From Tritrichomonas musculus (Eukaryota > Parabasalia > Tritrichomonadida > Tritrichomonadidae), in assembly GCA_039105265.1 (NCBI GenBank), contig JAPFFF010000006.1, forward strand, positions 4,154,001 through 4,218,000: 64,000 nt of DNA, written 5' to 3'. Positions 31,486 through 42,631 of this stretch are shown in pieces; position 1 is the first letter of the stretch; each line of letters begins with the position of its first letter. Below the pieces are notes generated by a model. The model ran no database searches, had not been told where the DNA came from, and saw nothing but the letters and a program-made list of their open reading frames with translations. Position numbers and translations under genes: made by a program.

Positions 31486-33011
31486 GGGGGAGTATTTTAC
31501 TTAAATAAAGAAGAATTATTTTATAATTTTCTGAGAATTACAATAATTTAACTATAAATAATAATATATTATCTTAAATAAAGGGTTCATTAAATATTCA
31601 TTGAGTTAATGATGATTTTATTTAAAAGGTGAAATATTTGACCATATATGAGCTTATTTTTATAAAAAGAAAGCATTATCTTTCAATGATACACTCATCA
31701 AAAGCAACAAAAAATTTGAGTATTCAAAAATAAAAAAAATTGAATACTTTAAAAAAAGCAAAGCCGAGAATCGTGTGAACAATTTTGTTTGCAATTAATG
31801 GAAAAATATTTATTTATTTAAAAATTTCAACAGAGTAATAGAAAGCCTTTTTCAAAAATAAATCCTTTTTATAAAATTCGATATTAATTATTGTATCAAT
31901 AAATGCTTTATTAATAAATGCTCTCTATTACTTTCTTTATTAACAAGTTATATGATTATTTTTGTAAAGAAAATTTGATTTTATTATTTCACTATTTCTC
32001 GGCTTTGCCATTTTAAATTGAAATATATGAATAAAAGAAAACCAGCGTTGTTTATCGATACGACTAAATACCGGTTACCGAAGAAGTATCGGTATTCGGT
32101 AAATATCGATACTTTTCTGCTCGGTATTTTTTAGTATCGATACAAAAGTGCTTCGGTATTTTTAGAGTATCAGCAGTTATTAAAAAAGCACTTTATAATA
32201 CTTTTTATCAGTATCGATACGGTATTTTAATATATAAATTTTATTAATAAATAATGAATAAAAATATTAAAACATTTGATTATTTAATTTTAAATAAATA
32301 TTTTAATTATAAATATAATTACTAGCCTAAAAAAAGTATATTATTGTCTTTCTTCTTCAGAAATCTCGTCATATTCATTTTCATTAAACAATCCAAATTT
32401 TCGATATCATTATTATCATTAAAAACAATAAAATTTATATATATTATGTGCTTTCTCATATTAATAGTTAATTCAATAGTTCTGGAATGTTATATTTATC
32501 TACAAATAGAAATTGACATAAAGATGATTAAATTTACGATATTTCAGAAACCATTGATTATTCAATTATTATGTTGATTATTTGTTGTAAAATATGTAAT
32601 TAAAGAGAATTAACAATATTCATTAGAACCTTATAAATTTTTTTAATCATCTTTAAATGAATCCGATACATTTTTTGTTAAAAAAATACCGACAAAAAAC
32701 CTGACAATCGATATAAATTTTCCACTTTTGTATCGATACTTCGGTTTTTTATCGATAAATACCGTTACCGGCGGTTAGAGCCGGTAATATCGATATTTTA
32801 CCGGGAAAATAACCGCTACCGGAGAGGATCGATACACAACCCTGAAGAAAACTAAGTTTCAAATTGATTGGAGAATATTTTACAAATTAATTAATTGATT
32901 CACATAATTAAACCCATATATTATATAAATGTTAAATATCATAAATAAAACTTAACTTAAAAGTATATTTTCATTCATTTTAATTTTGTTGGATATTTGA
33001 ATACTCCCCCC
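31486..33011. mobile_element. TTAA-flanked element, interrupted by a hAT element
   Basis: The ends GGGGGAGTATT and its inverse (one extra base on the right) stand next to TTAA on both sides. TTAA duplication is the hallmark of piggyBac-type integration, though the GGGGG end is not the usual CCC start. Without the 802-bp hAT insert and its duplication the element is about 716 bp and non-coding. A second TTAA-flanked element occurs at 47158. Confidence 0.5.
32043..32844. mobile_element. Non-autonomous hAT element with perfect 8-bp duplication (802 bp)
   Basis: The left end CAGCGTTGTTTATCGATAC and the right end, read inward, CAGGGTTGTGTATCGATCC fit the CAG-start of hAT TIRs. AAGAAAAC flanks both sides, an exact 8-bp duplication as expected for hAT. 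Subterminal regions are dense in ATCGATA and ACCGGTA-type repeats, typical of hAT transposase binding sites. On the minus strand near 32390-32340 a short frame (KFGLFNENEYDEISEEERQ, then stop) may be the C-terminal remnant of a transposase. It lies inside the TTAA element, so it is younger. Confidence 0.85.
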
Positions 33012-33111
33012 TTAAAGTAATTCTTCCAAAGACAAAAAAAAACTCAACAAAATAACTAAATAAGAGTTGTTTACAAAACAATTTTTAGGTATATCCCAGC
33101 GCAACGTTGAA
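33012..33111. other. Spacer beside an inverted repeat
   Basis: Contains ACTAAATAAGAGTTGTTTAC, similar to the adjacent repeat arm. Confidence 0.35.
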
Positions 33112-33401
33112 AAGCAAACCATGCAAAGATAATTATTTTAGAATGTCTTTTCCTAAAGCTCAAACAAATTCAAAAAACTCACTAAATAAGATTGTTTTAC
33201 AAAACAATTCTTTTATTAATTCCAGTACGTTTTATTTTTCTTATAAACAAATGAATTATCGATAGTTTTTTAATCTTCCAACTATTTGCTGGAATTTGTA
33301 CTATAATTATTTTGTAAATCGCTTTTATTTAGTAAATTTGGCGAATTTGCTTGAGTTTAGTAAAAAATATTAAAAATGAATAATCTTTGCTTGGTTTGCT
33401 T
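33112..33401. repeat. Long imperfect inverted repeat (290 bp)
   Basis: The left arm (about 33112-33235) and the right arm (about 33280-33401) pair along most of their length, with AAGCAAACCA at both ends and ACTAAATAA inside. It is likely a foldback-type MITE. No clear target duplication was found. Confidence 0.55.
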
Positions 33402-34302
33402 ATCCATGATGCTTTATAATCAACAATAAAAATGGAAAAAGTGATTTGAACGAATTGGGAATAGAATTTTTAATATCAATATGAAGAAAATTAGAAAACA
33501 ATTTCCTGCATAAACTCATAATTTTCAAAATTTTGAAATTCGCCTTTTAGGTAAAAAAAAATTCGCCTTTTAGGTTAAAATAATTCATATCACTTGTGAT
33601 ATGAATATAAAAAAAAAAAAAACCCTCCAATACCGTTTACATTTTTTAACAGGTGAAAAAAAATAGTTATATCTTTTACATTATACCTCATAAAAGAATT
33701 ATTATAATTAATATAAAATTAGCAAATCCTAAATTTATATTTTTTTTAATTAATTTTGTTCTACAGTGAAAATATTTTCTGCATATTAACATATTATATG
33801 TTGTAAAAAAAACATTCAAAGTCTTCTGATAGATCCTAATGAAATATATATTTATTTAGATATTGTATAGAATTTTTGATTTAATTTCATCTCATAAATT
33901 TTTAGGTGATGATCATTTTATCTAAATTGGCCATTTTATTGATTTGGCATAGTTTAACTCTAAATTAAAGATAAAAACAGAAAAACAATATGCATACTTT
34001 GCTAAAATTTATAAAATACAATCAATTCATTGGGAATTATTATAATAATTAATTTCTGAATTTTTTTTTTTTTAAATTTTAGGTAATGTATTGAATAGTT
34101 ATATTAAACAAAAAGTTTTTTACCATTAAAGAAAAAAATATGAAGTATGATTTAGGTTGTCAAAAAAAATAATCTTTCAAAAAACACTTTTAGTTCAAAC
34201 AATTTGGTTGACTGTCGAAATATATTGAGTTGTTGTTTGTTTTATACAATGAAATTCTTTATGATTGTTGAAAATGTTAAAATAATTTTTCTGACAACCA
34301 AG
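33402..34302. other. Intergenic stretch with short repeats
   Basis: AAATTCGCCTTTTAGG is repeated directly at about 33538 and 33570. GGTTGTCA-type arms at about 34154 and 34290 form a loose 150-bp inverted repeat next to the second MULE. No gene is seen. Confidence 0.4.
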
Positions 34303-34958
34303 TATTGAATATTTGAGGGAGGAGATAGAAAAAACGAGTATTTTTATATGAGATCTCATAAATATTTGTGAAGGCTTCTAGAAAAAACGTGTTTTTTTTA
34401 TTTCACAATGCATTATTGTTCGTTATTTGAATATCCATTATTGAGCAGAATTAAAGGGGAACCGATTTGAGATTTTTTTCAAATTTGGATTTGTGATTTT
34501 TAAATATGATAAATAATTTTAAATTTCAATTCTGATAAAATGTTAATTAGTAATAAAAAATATTTATCGTAGCAAAAAAAAGATATGATAAAAAAGATGT
34601 TTTTCATTCAAAAATTTAAATTTTTGATACAAATCCTTATTTTTTATTCAATTTTAATTTTTTATTCTCAAATGAATTCGAATAATATGTTTATATCTTT
34701 TTATTAAATAGAGTAATTAAAAAAATATCATATAATAATACTTATATATATACTCAATTTATATATATTAATTATTTTTATAAAATATTAAACCTAAAAT
34801 AAGATATGCATTAAATTAATAGTATCTGCATTTTAAGAAAAAACGTTATTTAATGAGTAGATAACGTATTTTTTGTTTAATAAATAATCATTATTTTGAT
34901 AAACAAAAAATATTTGTTAAAAAAAGAATCAGTAATTCAATTAAATATGCGTTTAAAA

Positions 34959-35695
34959 AGTAGTGTAGGGGTGGCGCGTACGACCCCCAGATACGAAAAT
35001 GGTCGAAAATGGCCCTTAAATGGGTAGTTACGAGCATGGAAACGCGTTTTCGAAAAGTCCCAAAAAGAGCCCCAAATGGGCCTTAAATGGGCTGTTTTCA
35101 GCACTCCGACGAGTTATGCCTATCGGAAATTCCTCGCGTGACATGTCCATCGTGTATTTCTTGCGTGAATCGCACACTCGGAGGGTCTAGTTACGGTGCT
35201 CGAAATGGACGACCCCCAGATACGAAAATGGTCGAAAATGGCCCTTAAATGGGTAGTTACGAGCATGGAAACGCGTTTTCGAAAAGTCCCAAAAAGAGCC
35301 CCAAATGGGCCTTAAATGGGCTGTTTCCGTGACGACAAGCACATCGTCAGAACAGTGGTTTCAGTGACTCCGACGTGACATGTCCATCGTGTATTTCTTG
35401 CGTGAATCGCACACTCGGAGGGTCTAGTTACGGTGCTCGAAATGGACGACCCCCAGATACGAAAATGGTCGAAAATGGCCCTTAAATGTGTAGTTACTGA
35501 GAGATCCTCGTTTGTGACCATCCCGTGACGATTTTCGTGGTGGTTATACCCGGTAAAGAGTCTCGTTAGTGGGTGAAATGGACGACCCCCAGATATTGTT
35601 TATACCTCATGAGCGATAAATAGCGGGGTGGGTGAGTGTGGATGTACGTGGATGGGTGATCTCGTGAAGGGTGTGCATGTGGGGGTGATCTCGTG
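34959..35695 (+). repeat. Left TIR of the Maverick/Polinton
   Basis: Contains tandem units marked by ACGACCCCCAGATACG-type sequence at about 34978, 35205, 35444 and 35580, with AAATGGGCCTTAAATGGG blocks. A 69-codon frame in this TIR recurs identically in the other TIR and is probably a shadow of the repeat. Confidence 0.8.
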
Positions 35696-35734
35696 AGGGG
35701 TGATGGCTTATGGGTCATAAATTTTTTAACACCC

Positions 35735-38700
35735 ATGAAAGAAATGAACTACGATCAATCAGTCGAAATCGATGACGTAAACGTAGTCAAGTATGCCGCT
35801 CTAAAACGATTAGCTCGTATGCTGGACATCCCCAACGATGTCACCAACGAATCATGGGAAACAGTCAAGCGTAGACTTGGTATCACAGGGATTGTCACCA
35901 AAGAGATATTCGCTCAGAACAAGTCCCGTTTCGTGGATGAGCTAGTTGGTATCATCGTCGATAGAGCCCTTGAACTTGGTTACGACAACGATGACACCAA
36001 ATTCAAGTCCTTCTACAACTTCGCTAAGGGATATAAAGCTGAGAAGCATTTAGTTGTCCCTCAACCACCCGAACATCCACGACCTCCAACAAGGTACATC
36101 GATACTGATGTCGGATTCCTCAATCAATTACGTTTTCATCTACCACCAGATCCTTTGAGTAACCCCTTCGAAGCCCTCAAGCACGAATCCGTGAAGAAGC
36201 GCTTCAATGAACGACTCGGAGTTGAACGCAAACGATTTGAGCAGAAGAAAGCCGATGATGAGTTCTTCAAGCAATTGTATCCACGACCAGATCCTTTGAG
36301 TAACCCCTTCGAATTCAACAAGCGCGAATCCCTGAAGAATCGCTTTCGTGAACGACTCGACAAAGAGAGAACCCAAATCAAGACATCCAAAGCGGCATAC
36401 AAAGCGATGTTGGATAAGCTGATGACCGAACCGGTTCTCCTTCGTCCACTTCCACCCAAAGAGATGATTCCCCTCAAGCCATACTCCGTAAAGCTATTCG
36501 AGAAAGAAAACGAAGAACTGATCAACTACTTCGACAAGTTCGGTCACGAGTTCAAGTCATCGAATCCCGAATATCTTACCATCAACGAACCCAACGATGA
36601 AGAGAAAGCCAAAGCAGCATTCGAGAAGAAGAAGTATCATGGAACACAGATCGTCAACAAGACTCACGACAAGAAACCCATCGTTGTGTACTACCTCAAC
36701 GACATCCACCGTCTCGAAGACATCTTCAACTTCCTTGAGAACACCGTCTACAAGAGCGAACGTAAACCATTCAAGATCACGTTCGACCTCACCGGGATCT
36801 TCGAAACACCAAGAACCAATATCGATGACATCACTGACTATACCTACGAAGAACGTGAGATCCGCGCCACCAACTTCAAGAACATCAACAAGATACCCAT
36901 CCTGATCCAACTCAATGACGAACTCGAGAAGGTCAAGTACTATATCGAATCCGTCTTGTTCAACTACTCAACGACTGAATCGGATGTGAAGCTCATCTAC
37001 GTCACTTCCGTTGCCTTCAAGGTGTCGAGATTGGTCAAGGTCACCGGCAAGGTGAAGCTCCCTGATGAGTTCATCAAGTCAAAGTTGATCATCACGGACA
37101 ACGATGACGATGGTCTTTGCTGGTACCGTTTCTTGTGTATCTGTCTCGATCCAAAGTTAGGGAACACCATGAAGTATGATCTCACCAAACGAACATCAGC
37201 AGCTCGAAAGCTTCTCTGCCAAGACCATGGCGTCACATACTCAACGAGACCAACCAAAGCAGCTCAATCCATTCTCAATTCATTCAACGGTATGTCCACC
37301 GAAGAGATGAAAGCATCTGCCATGAAGAACCACATCAACGTCAACGTCTACAACTACTCCATTGATGAGAAACGCTACGACATCAAAGAGCAGTGGTACG
37401 ATGAGAAGAATGGGACTCCATTCAATGCTCTTCTATTCTCCGATGGGATGGTCTGTCACATCATGTACATCATAGATGCTGAGAAGTTGACGAACATCTT
37501 CATCTGCCCCAAATGTAGGTCATATGTCGTCCGCAACGAGAACAACCACGGTCAAGAACGAATGAACAAACACATAACCCACTGTGACGGCAAGTTCAAG
37601 AAGAAGTACATTCCCGAACGCATCAGTGAACCCTACTGTCCACACATCCTCAATCACCCCGTTTACGAGTACTGCCTCGCACATGACCTTGAATGGAAAC
37701 CTCAGCAACTCTACATGACCTATGACTTCGAGACGATGGAGCATCAAGTCAACATCAAATCGGGTGACTCAACCACGATCAACAGTGAGCTCATCCCTCT
37801 ATCAGTCAGCTGCTGCGTGAAGTCCTCATCATCAACACTCACCAAACACTTCGATGCGAGAGATCCTCAGTTCATTCCCGAATGGATCAAGTTCATGTTC
37901 GAACAAGCCGTCAATGTTGTTGCCAACAAGGTCACATTCCTCAGTGAAATGGTTCATATCGATGACGTCGAGAAGCTCCAGAAACTGGATAGAAACCTCT
38001 TCACAGTCACTGTGTTGGGATACAACTCAGCTCGTTTCGATAGCAATCTCTTCAAAGAGTACCTCAACTACGAATACCAAGACATGAAGTGGTCCGTCGA
38101 CAATACCTCTCTGATCGGTTCCCCATCATCAATGAAACAGTTCGTCATCAAGTCCGATATGTATGGTCTTCGATTCATCGATGCTCAGTCATTCGTTAGT
38201 GGTGGTTCCCTGAAGCAATTCGGTATTGACTTTGGTGGTGAGAGCAACTCCGTCAAAGGTGTCTTCCCTTACGAAGCAGTCAACAGCGAGAACTACAACG
38301 ACGTACTCTCGAAATCAGAACCATTCAGTCACGAAGACTTCTATAGCTACCTCAATCAGAAGAACCCATTGAGTGAATCCGATTACAACGAATACGTCGA
38401 AGACTCCAAACGATTCGAAACCAGATGGGACTATCTGTTGAGCTACAACGACAACGATGTCGAGATGATGATCAAACCCATTGACAACCTCATCCTCATG
38501 AACTCCAAGTATGGAATAGACCTTCTATCGAACCTCTCGTTATCGAGAAACTCATCTGAGATCAAGTACGCAATGGCTTACAAAGACTTTGACCCTCACG
38601 TCGATTACTCAACAGTCAACGAAGCGAACACATTCAAACCAACCCCTAAATGGTGGGAACGTAAGTGCGATGCCTACTACAGACAAGATGAGCAGTACAA

Positions 38701-40105
38701 CACCAAGCACAAGCAATCGTTGAGAGACCTCGGCAAGTGTGTATCCGTTGACGACTATGATTCGTTCATGAACATGTACAACGATCCATCCCTCGGGAAA
38801 TGCCATCTCTGTGGTGAACACTTCACGTACTCCAACAAGCCTACTCTTGATCGAATCAACAACGACCTTGGTCACGAACTCACCAACTGTAAGCTCGCTT
38901 GCGAAGTCTGCAACAAGATGAGATCCAACCATGACCCTGAAGTCACCCGTCTGAGAATCCAGTTGAAGAAGTTCTGCAAGCTCAATCACTTACCAACAAC
39001 CGTCTCCGATGAACGTGAATACAATCGCTTACGAAATGGAATCACAGGTGGTTTGTCTAACGTGATGCACAGACGAAACATCAGAGGTGAAACCCACATC
39101 AACAGACTCCACTACGATCCAGAAACCAACAAGGTCATCTCAAGGGACACACCCAATGTAGTGACACACGTCGTTGGGGATGACTTCAATAGCTTGTATC
39201 CATCATCATTCTCATCAGAGGTTCATCCATTCAACAAGTATCATGGAGGTATCATGTACATGCCTGGCTCGATGATCAACTCGTTCAACTGCTATGACGC
39301 TGATGGAAACGTCAACAGAGACATCAAACGAAAGTGCTTGAACATCATCCACTCCAAACACAGATTCGATAGCGATCCCAAGATCATGTTCCACGCAACG
39401 GTTAAGCTTGAATGCCCCAAAGAGAAGATCAATGACTTCATCAACTTCCCTATCGTGTTCCGCAACATCAAGATCAGTAACGATGAGTCCACTATCGGCT
39501 CATACATGTACAACTACGGACGAGACAACAAACTCCACTCCGTTGACGAACGTGACACGAAGCTGACTATGCTCTTGGATACCATGGGTGAGTTCATGAC
39601 GTTTGGGTGCTACTACTTGTGGTTCCTGATTGATCATGGTTTGAAGGTCATCGATGTCGAGAACGTCACCTTGTATGACTGTCACAGGGGCTTCAACAAC
39701 TTCGTGAATGAGTTCATGAATGAACGTATCGCTATCCTCAGTGGTGAGAAGCATGGTGCCGAGAAGTTCTATAAGATCTGCATGAATGGCTCATATGGTT
39801 ACGATGCACTCAACTCAGAGAACTACAACAAGATCAAGATCGTCGACACTGACAACGTCTACAGATACACCATCTCGGACACATACATGAGTGGTACTCC
39901 ACTTACAGATTCATCCTATCTGATACAAGTCCAACCGAAGAGCTTTCGATGTAAGACTCCTCTCCAAGAAGCCTTCTTCACCCTCGACAACGCCAAGTTC
40001 TGGTACTTGACCTTCATTTACGACTTCCTCTTCAAATGCGTTGATCTCGAACGAATCCACTTCACGTCATGTGACACAGATAGACTTCTTCGATCTGAGC
40101 GATAG
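35735..40105 (+). CDS. Maverick protein-primed family B DNA polymerase (part)
   Basis: Numbered from the ATG at 35735 (the frame itself opens 14 codons earlier at GTG). The N-terminal 440 residues are charged. At about 455-570 is a segment with a DNDDDGLCWYRFL motif reminiscent of the OTU protease N-box, and at about 590-615 a zinc-finger-like CPKC ... HITHC. The exonuclease motifs follow: Exo I YMTYDFETME (near 662), Exo II YNSARFDSNLF (near 762), Exo III YNDNDVEMM (near 903). A CHLCGEHF ... TLDRINND.GH ... C..CN module, HNH-like, sits near 1022-1065. Polymerase motif A FNSLYPSSF (near 1150), motif B KICMNGSYGYD (near 1346) and motif C SCDTDR (near 1445) come last. Family B enzymes of this clade replicate the element using a terminal protein as primer. 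Codons are richer in G and C than those of neighbouring host genes. This is a fossil part of an incomplete element. Confidence 0.85.
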   Translation: MKEMNYDQSVEIDDVNVVKYAALKRLARMLDIPNDVTNESWETVKRRLGITGIVTKEIFAQNKSRFVDELVGIIVDRALELGYDNDDTKFKSFYNFAKGYKAEKHLVVPQPPEHPRPPTRYIDTDVGFLNQLRFHLPPDPLSNPFEALKHESVKKRFNERLGVERKRFEQKKADDEFFKQLYPRPDPLSNPFEFNKRESLKNRFRERLDKERTQIKTSKAAYKAMLDKLMTEPVLLRPLPPKEMIPLKPYSVKLFEKENEELINYFDKFGHEFKSSNPEYLTINEPNDEEKAKAAFEKKKYHGTQIVNKTHDKKPIVVYYLNDIHRLEDIFNFLENTVYKSERKPFKITFDLTGIFETPRTNIDDITDYTYEEREIRATNFKNINKIPILIQLNDELEKVKYYIESVLFNYSTTESDVKLIYVTSVAFKVSRLVKVTGKVKLPDEFIKSKLIITDNDDDGLCWYRFLCICLDPKLGNTMKYDLTKRTSAARKLLCQDHGVTYSTRPTKAAQSILNSFNGMSTEEMKASAMKNHINVNVYNYSIDEKRYDIKEQWYDEKNGTPFNALLFSDGMVCHIMYIIDAEKLTNIFICPKCRSYVVRNENNHGQERMNKHITHCDGKFKKKYIPERISEPYCPHILNHPVYEYCLAHDLEWKPQQLYMTYDFETMEHQVNIKSGDSTTINSELIPLSVSCCVKSSSSTLTKHFDARDPQFIPEWIKFMFEQAVNVVANKVTFLSEMVHIDDVEKLQKLDRNLFTVTVLGYNSARFDSNLFKEYLNYEYQDMKWSVDNTSLIGSPSSMKQFVIKSDMYGLRFIDAQSFVSGGSLKQFGIDFGGESNSVKGVFPYEAVNSENYNDVLSKSEPFSHEDFYSYLNQKNPLSESDYNEYVEDSKRFETRWDYLLSYNDNDVEMMIKPIDNLILMNSKYGIDLLSNLSLSRNSSEIKYAMAYKDFDPHVDYSTVNEANTFKPTPKWWERKCDAYYRQDEQYNTKHKQSLRDLGKCVSVDDYDSFMNMYNDPSLGKCHLCGEHFTYSNKPTLDRINNDLGHELTNCKLACEVCNKMRSNHDPEVTRLRIQLKKFCKLNHLPTTVSDEREYNRLRNGITGGLSNVMHRRNIRGETHINRLHYDPETNKVISRDTPNVVTHVVGDDFNSLYPSSFSSEVHPFNKYHGGIMYMPGSMINSFNCYDADGNVNRDIKRKCLNIIHSKHRFDSDPKIMFHATVKLECPKEKINDFINFPIVFRNIKISNDESTIGSYMYNYGRDNKLHSVDERDTKLTMLLDTMGEFMTFGCYYLWFLIDHGLKVIDVENVTLYDCHRGFNNFVNEFMNERIAILSGEKHGAEKFYKICMNGSYGYDALNSENYNKIKIVDTDNVYRYTISDTYMSGTPLTDSSYLIQVQPKSFRCKTPLQEAFFTLDNAKFWYLTFIYDFLFKCVDLERIHFTSCDTDRLLRSER

Positions 40106-40686
40106 CAGCATTGAAGGCATCAGTGAAGACGTACTTGTTGAACATCTCATAAGCGGATTGTTTACGAGGCTTCTTCATTCGATAGCCACTCTTGGGGTTC
40201 TCCAATACGTTCTGGTACCATTGAGGAGTCTGAGAAAGGTTAGTTCCGATGACGGTACCTACTTGACGGATTTGCTCAGGATGTTGTGCACTATCGTTTA
40301 GTGATGGCTTTACCATCATGTCGTCGCTTATATTCAGCACGAGATGCTTTGTCGGGATATGTTGAATGGTATGCCAAAGTGTTTGGCCAGTCGGATTGGA
40401 CTGTTGTGTATCCGTTCGCGTAGACTGGGTTGTTGTTCTTGTCGACGATGATTACATCAGGGACACCATCGTTGTTGACATCAGGCATGTTATTCAGAAC
40501 GGCAGGTCCATTAACATCGAGCTTCTTGAGGGCCCATCGACTATTCGGATTCGAATGATTGTGCTTCTCGACCAAACTTTGAGCACCTTGTGGAGAGATG
40601 AGGCTGTTCATGCGCTTCACGTCTTGTTTCAACCCAAGGACAATGTCCATCAGTTCTTTCATTCCGGTTTTACCCTTCGAGGTCAT
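40062..40686 (-). other. Maverick minus-strand frames, unknown product
   Basis: Two minus-strand open frames lie here (40686-40291 and 40340-40062). The first, 131 residues, has DVNNDGVPDVIIVDKNN, which resembles calcium-binding DxNxDGxxD loops, and a basic C terminus. I do not recognise either; they probably derive from a late or structural Maverick gene. Confidence 0.4.
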
Positions 40687-40717
40687 TTGGTTTCGACTAA
40701 AAAGTTGGTAGGTCGGT

Positions 40718-41225
40718 CACGAGATCACCCCCACATGCACACCCTTCACGAGATCACCCATCCACGTACATCCACACTCACCCACCCCGCTATTTATCGC
40801 TCATGAGGTATAAACAATATCTGGGGGTCGTCCATTTCACCCACTAACGAGACTCTTTACCGGGTATAACCACCACGAAAATCGTCACGGGATGGTCACA
40901 AACGAGGATCTCTCAGTAACTACACATTTAAGGGCCATTTTCGACCATTTTCGTATCTGGGGGTCGTCCATTTCGAGCACCGTAACTAGACCCTCCGAGT
41001 GTGCGATTCACGCAAGAAATACACGATGGACATGTCACGTCGGAGTCACTGAAACCACTGTTCTGACGATGTGCTTGTCGTCACGGAAACAGCCCATTTA
41101 AGGCCCATTTGGGGCTCTTTTTGGGACTTTTCGAAAACGCGTTTCCATGCTCGTAACTACCCATTTAAGGGCCATTTTCGACCATTTTCGTATCTGGGGG
41201 TCGTACGCGCCACCCCTACACTACT
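40718..41225 (-). repeat. Right TIR of the Maverick/Polinton
   Basis: The inverse of the left TIR, with one tandem unit fewer. GACCCCCAGATA-type blocks lie at about 40825, 40960 and 41200. Confidence 0.8.
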
Positions 41226-42631
41226 TAAAACAATTATTTATTATTCGTTTACATTAAAATTTAATATTTCAGATAAATTATAATTAATGTTTCCAATTTT
41301 TGATTTTTAATTTGCAAATTTATTGTCCATTGATTTGTATAATATGATATTGAATCTTTTAAAAGCGGAAATAAGTGGATTTTGAAAAAGAATTATGCAT
41401 ATTTTAAATAACAATTCAATACTAAAGTTTATATAAAAGTTGGTTTTTTTTCGAGTGAAACGAAATTATTGAACTGGAATATTAATTTTTCTGCATTTTC
41501 AGCCAAAACTGATAAATAATTCTTTAAAAAAATTAATATTTCCAAATCATATTATATATAACAAAAGTTGTTTCGGAAATATTCAATTTTTTGGAAAATA
41601 AAAAAGTAATAATTGAAAAAGTTTTGAAATAAAAATTATTAGCTTTCAAAAAATAAAGATTTTATATCAAAAAGTTATTTGGAAATAGTTCAAATTTTTT
41701 TTTTGAATAATCTTACTCAGAAATATTATATATTGAATTATCTTTTTATTCCTACGATGAGTATTCTTTATTTATTCTCATTGAAATTAATATACATATT
41801 TTTATAATTATATTAATTATGGATTACTAAATGTATTTCTATGTGTCAAAAAACACTTAATTGTATAAAAAATCTTGAAATAAAAGATTATTAATAGATA
41901 TTTTATTCAATATATATTTTAAGTTCCATTATGTATTTTATATTATATAAATATATTTTAAAATATTTTATATTTATTTGTATATCTTCATTTTTTTAAA
42001 CAAAAAAAATTGAGGCAAAAATTCCCCTTTGCAGAATTAATGAAAAAAATTATCAAAATAAAGATTTATAATTTATTAAATAATATTTTTATTGTTATAA
42101 TATATATTAAAAAATATTTATTAAAGAATATTATATTTATATTAATTATTAACAAAGGAAAAACTTTTTTTCAAAAAACACGTTTTTTGTCAAAAAACGT
42201 ATTTTAATTGAATATTTGTGGGAGGGGATAGAAAAAACGAGTATTTTTATATGAGATCTCATAAATATTTGTGAAGGCTTCTAGAAAAAACGTATTTTCT
42301 TATTTTGAAATTAGTATTTAAAATATCTCATTAAATAATCATAAACATAAAACACTCTATAATTAATATTTGTTTATAAACATAAATACAATTTAATTAA
42401 ATCGTAAAATTAATGAAACGTCAATACCAGCAAGTTGGAGGGGGTTTTATAAAAAATGATAAATTTCGAGTTCTTCCTAATGAAATATAAATTGCATATA
42501 TAATTCTATTTAAAAATAATATAATTAAAAAAACAAAAAATAATTGTTTTTTTGAATTAAGATAACCAGATTAGGATTCAATTTTTTACAAAAAAATAAT
42601 TTATTTTTATCTTAAATTCCTCTCGAAAAAT

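Larger units (their letters stand above)
34959..41225. mobile_element. Maverick/Polinton element, not whole (6.3 kb)
   Basis: This is a Maverick/Polinton, treated as a fossil. It has long nearly identical TIRs (about 34959-35695 and 40718-41225) starting AGTAGTGTAGGGGTGGCGCG, and TTAAAA at both borders as the likely 6-bp duplication (one base of overlap is ambiguous). Its parts are a family B DNA polymerase gene on the plus strand and small frames of unknown product on the minus strand. T. vaginalis Mavericks are usually 15-20 kb with integrase, ATPase, protease and capsid genes. This copy is far shorter, so it is incomplete, with at least one break. The TIRs contain tandem GACCCCCAGATA-bearing units, about four on the left and three on the right. 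The close TIR match suggests a young copy. The element is visibly richer in G and C than its surroundings. Confidence 0.85.
34454..42030. mobile_element. Element with 8-9 bp duplication, carrying a Polinton inside
   Basis: GCAGAATTA stands immediately before 34454 and immediately after 42030, and joining these sites restores the TIR unit of the surrounding MULE. The ends have short inverted repeats (AAGGGGAA and, inward from the right, AAAGGGGAA). Without the Polinton it is about 1.3 kb of AT-rich non-coding DNA. An 8-9 bp duplication fits a hAT or Mutator-type non-autonomous element; the superfamily is unresolved. Confidence 0.6.

Noticed and set aside
32344-32577. Hydrophobic frame inside the hAT element
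   Set aside because: Opens at TTG; the opposite strand carries the only transposase-like piece.
35312-35521. 69-residue frame present in both Maverick TIRs
   Set aside because: It lies wholly in the repeated TIR blocks, in mirror copies, and has no recognisable domain.
36136-39754. Many antisense and alternative frames over the Maverick polymerase gene
   Set aside because: They are shadows of one GC-richer coding frame with few stops in the other frames.
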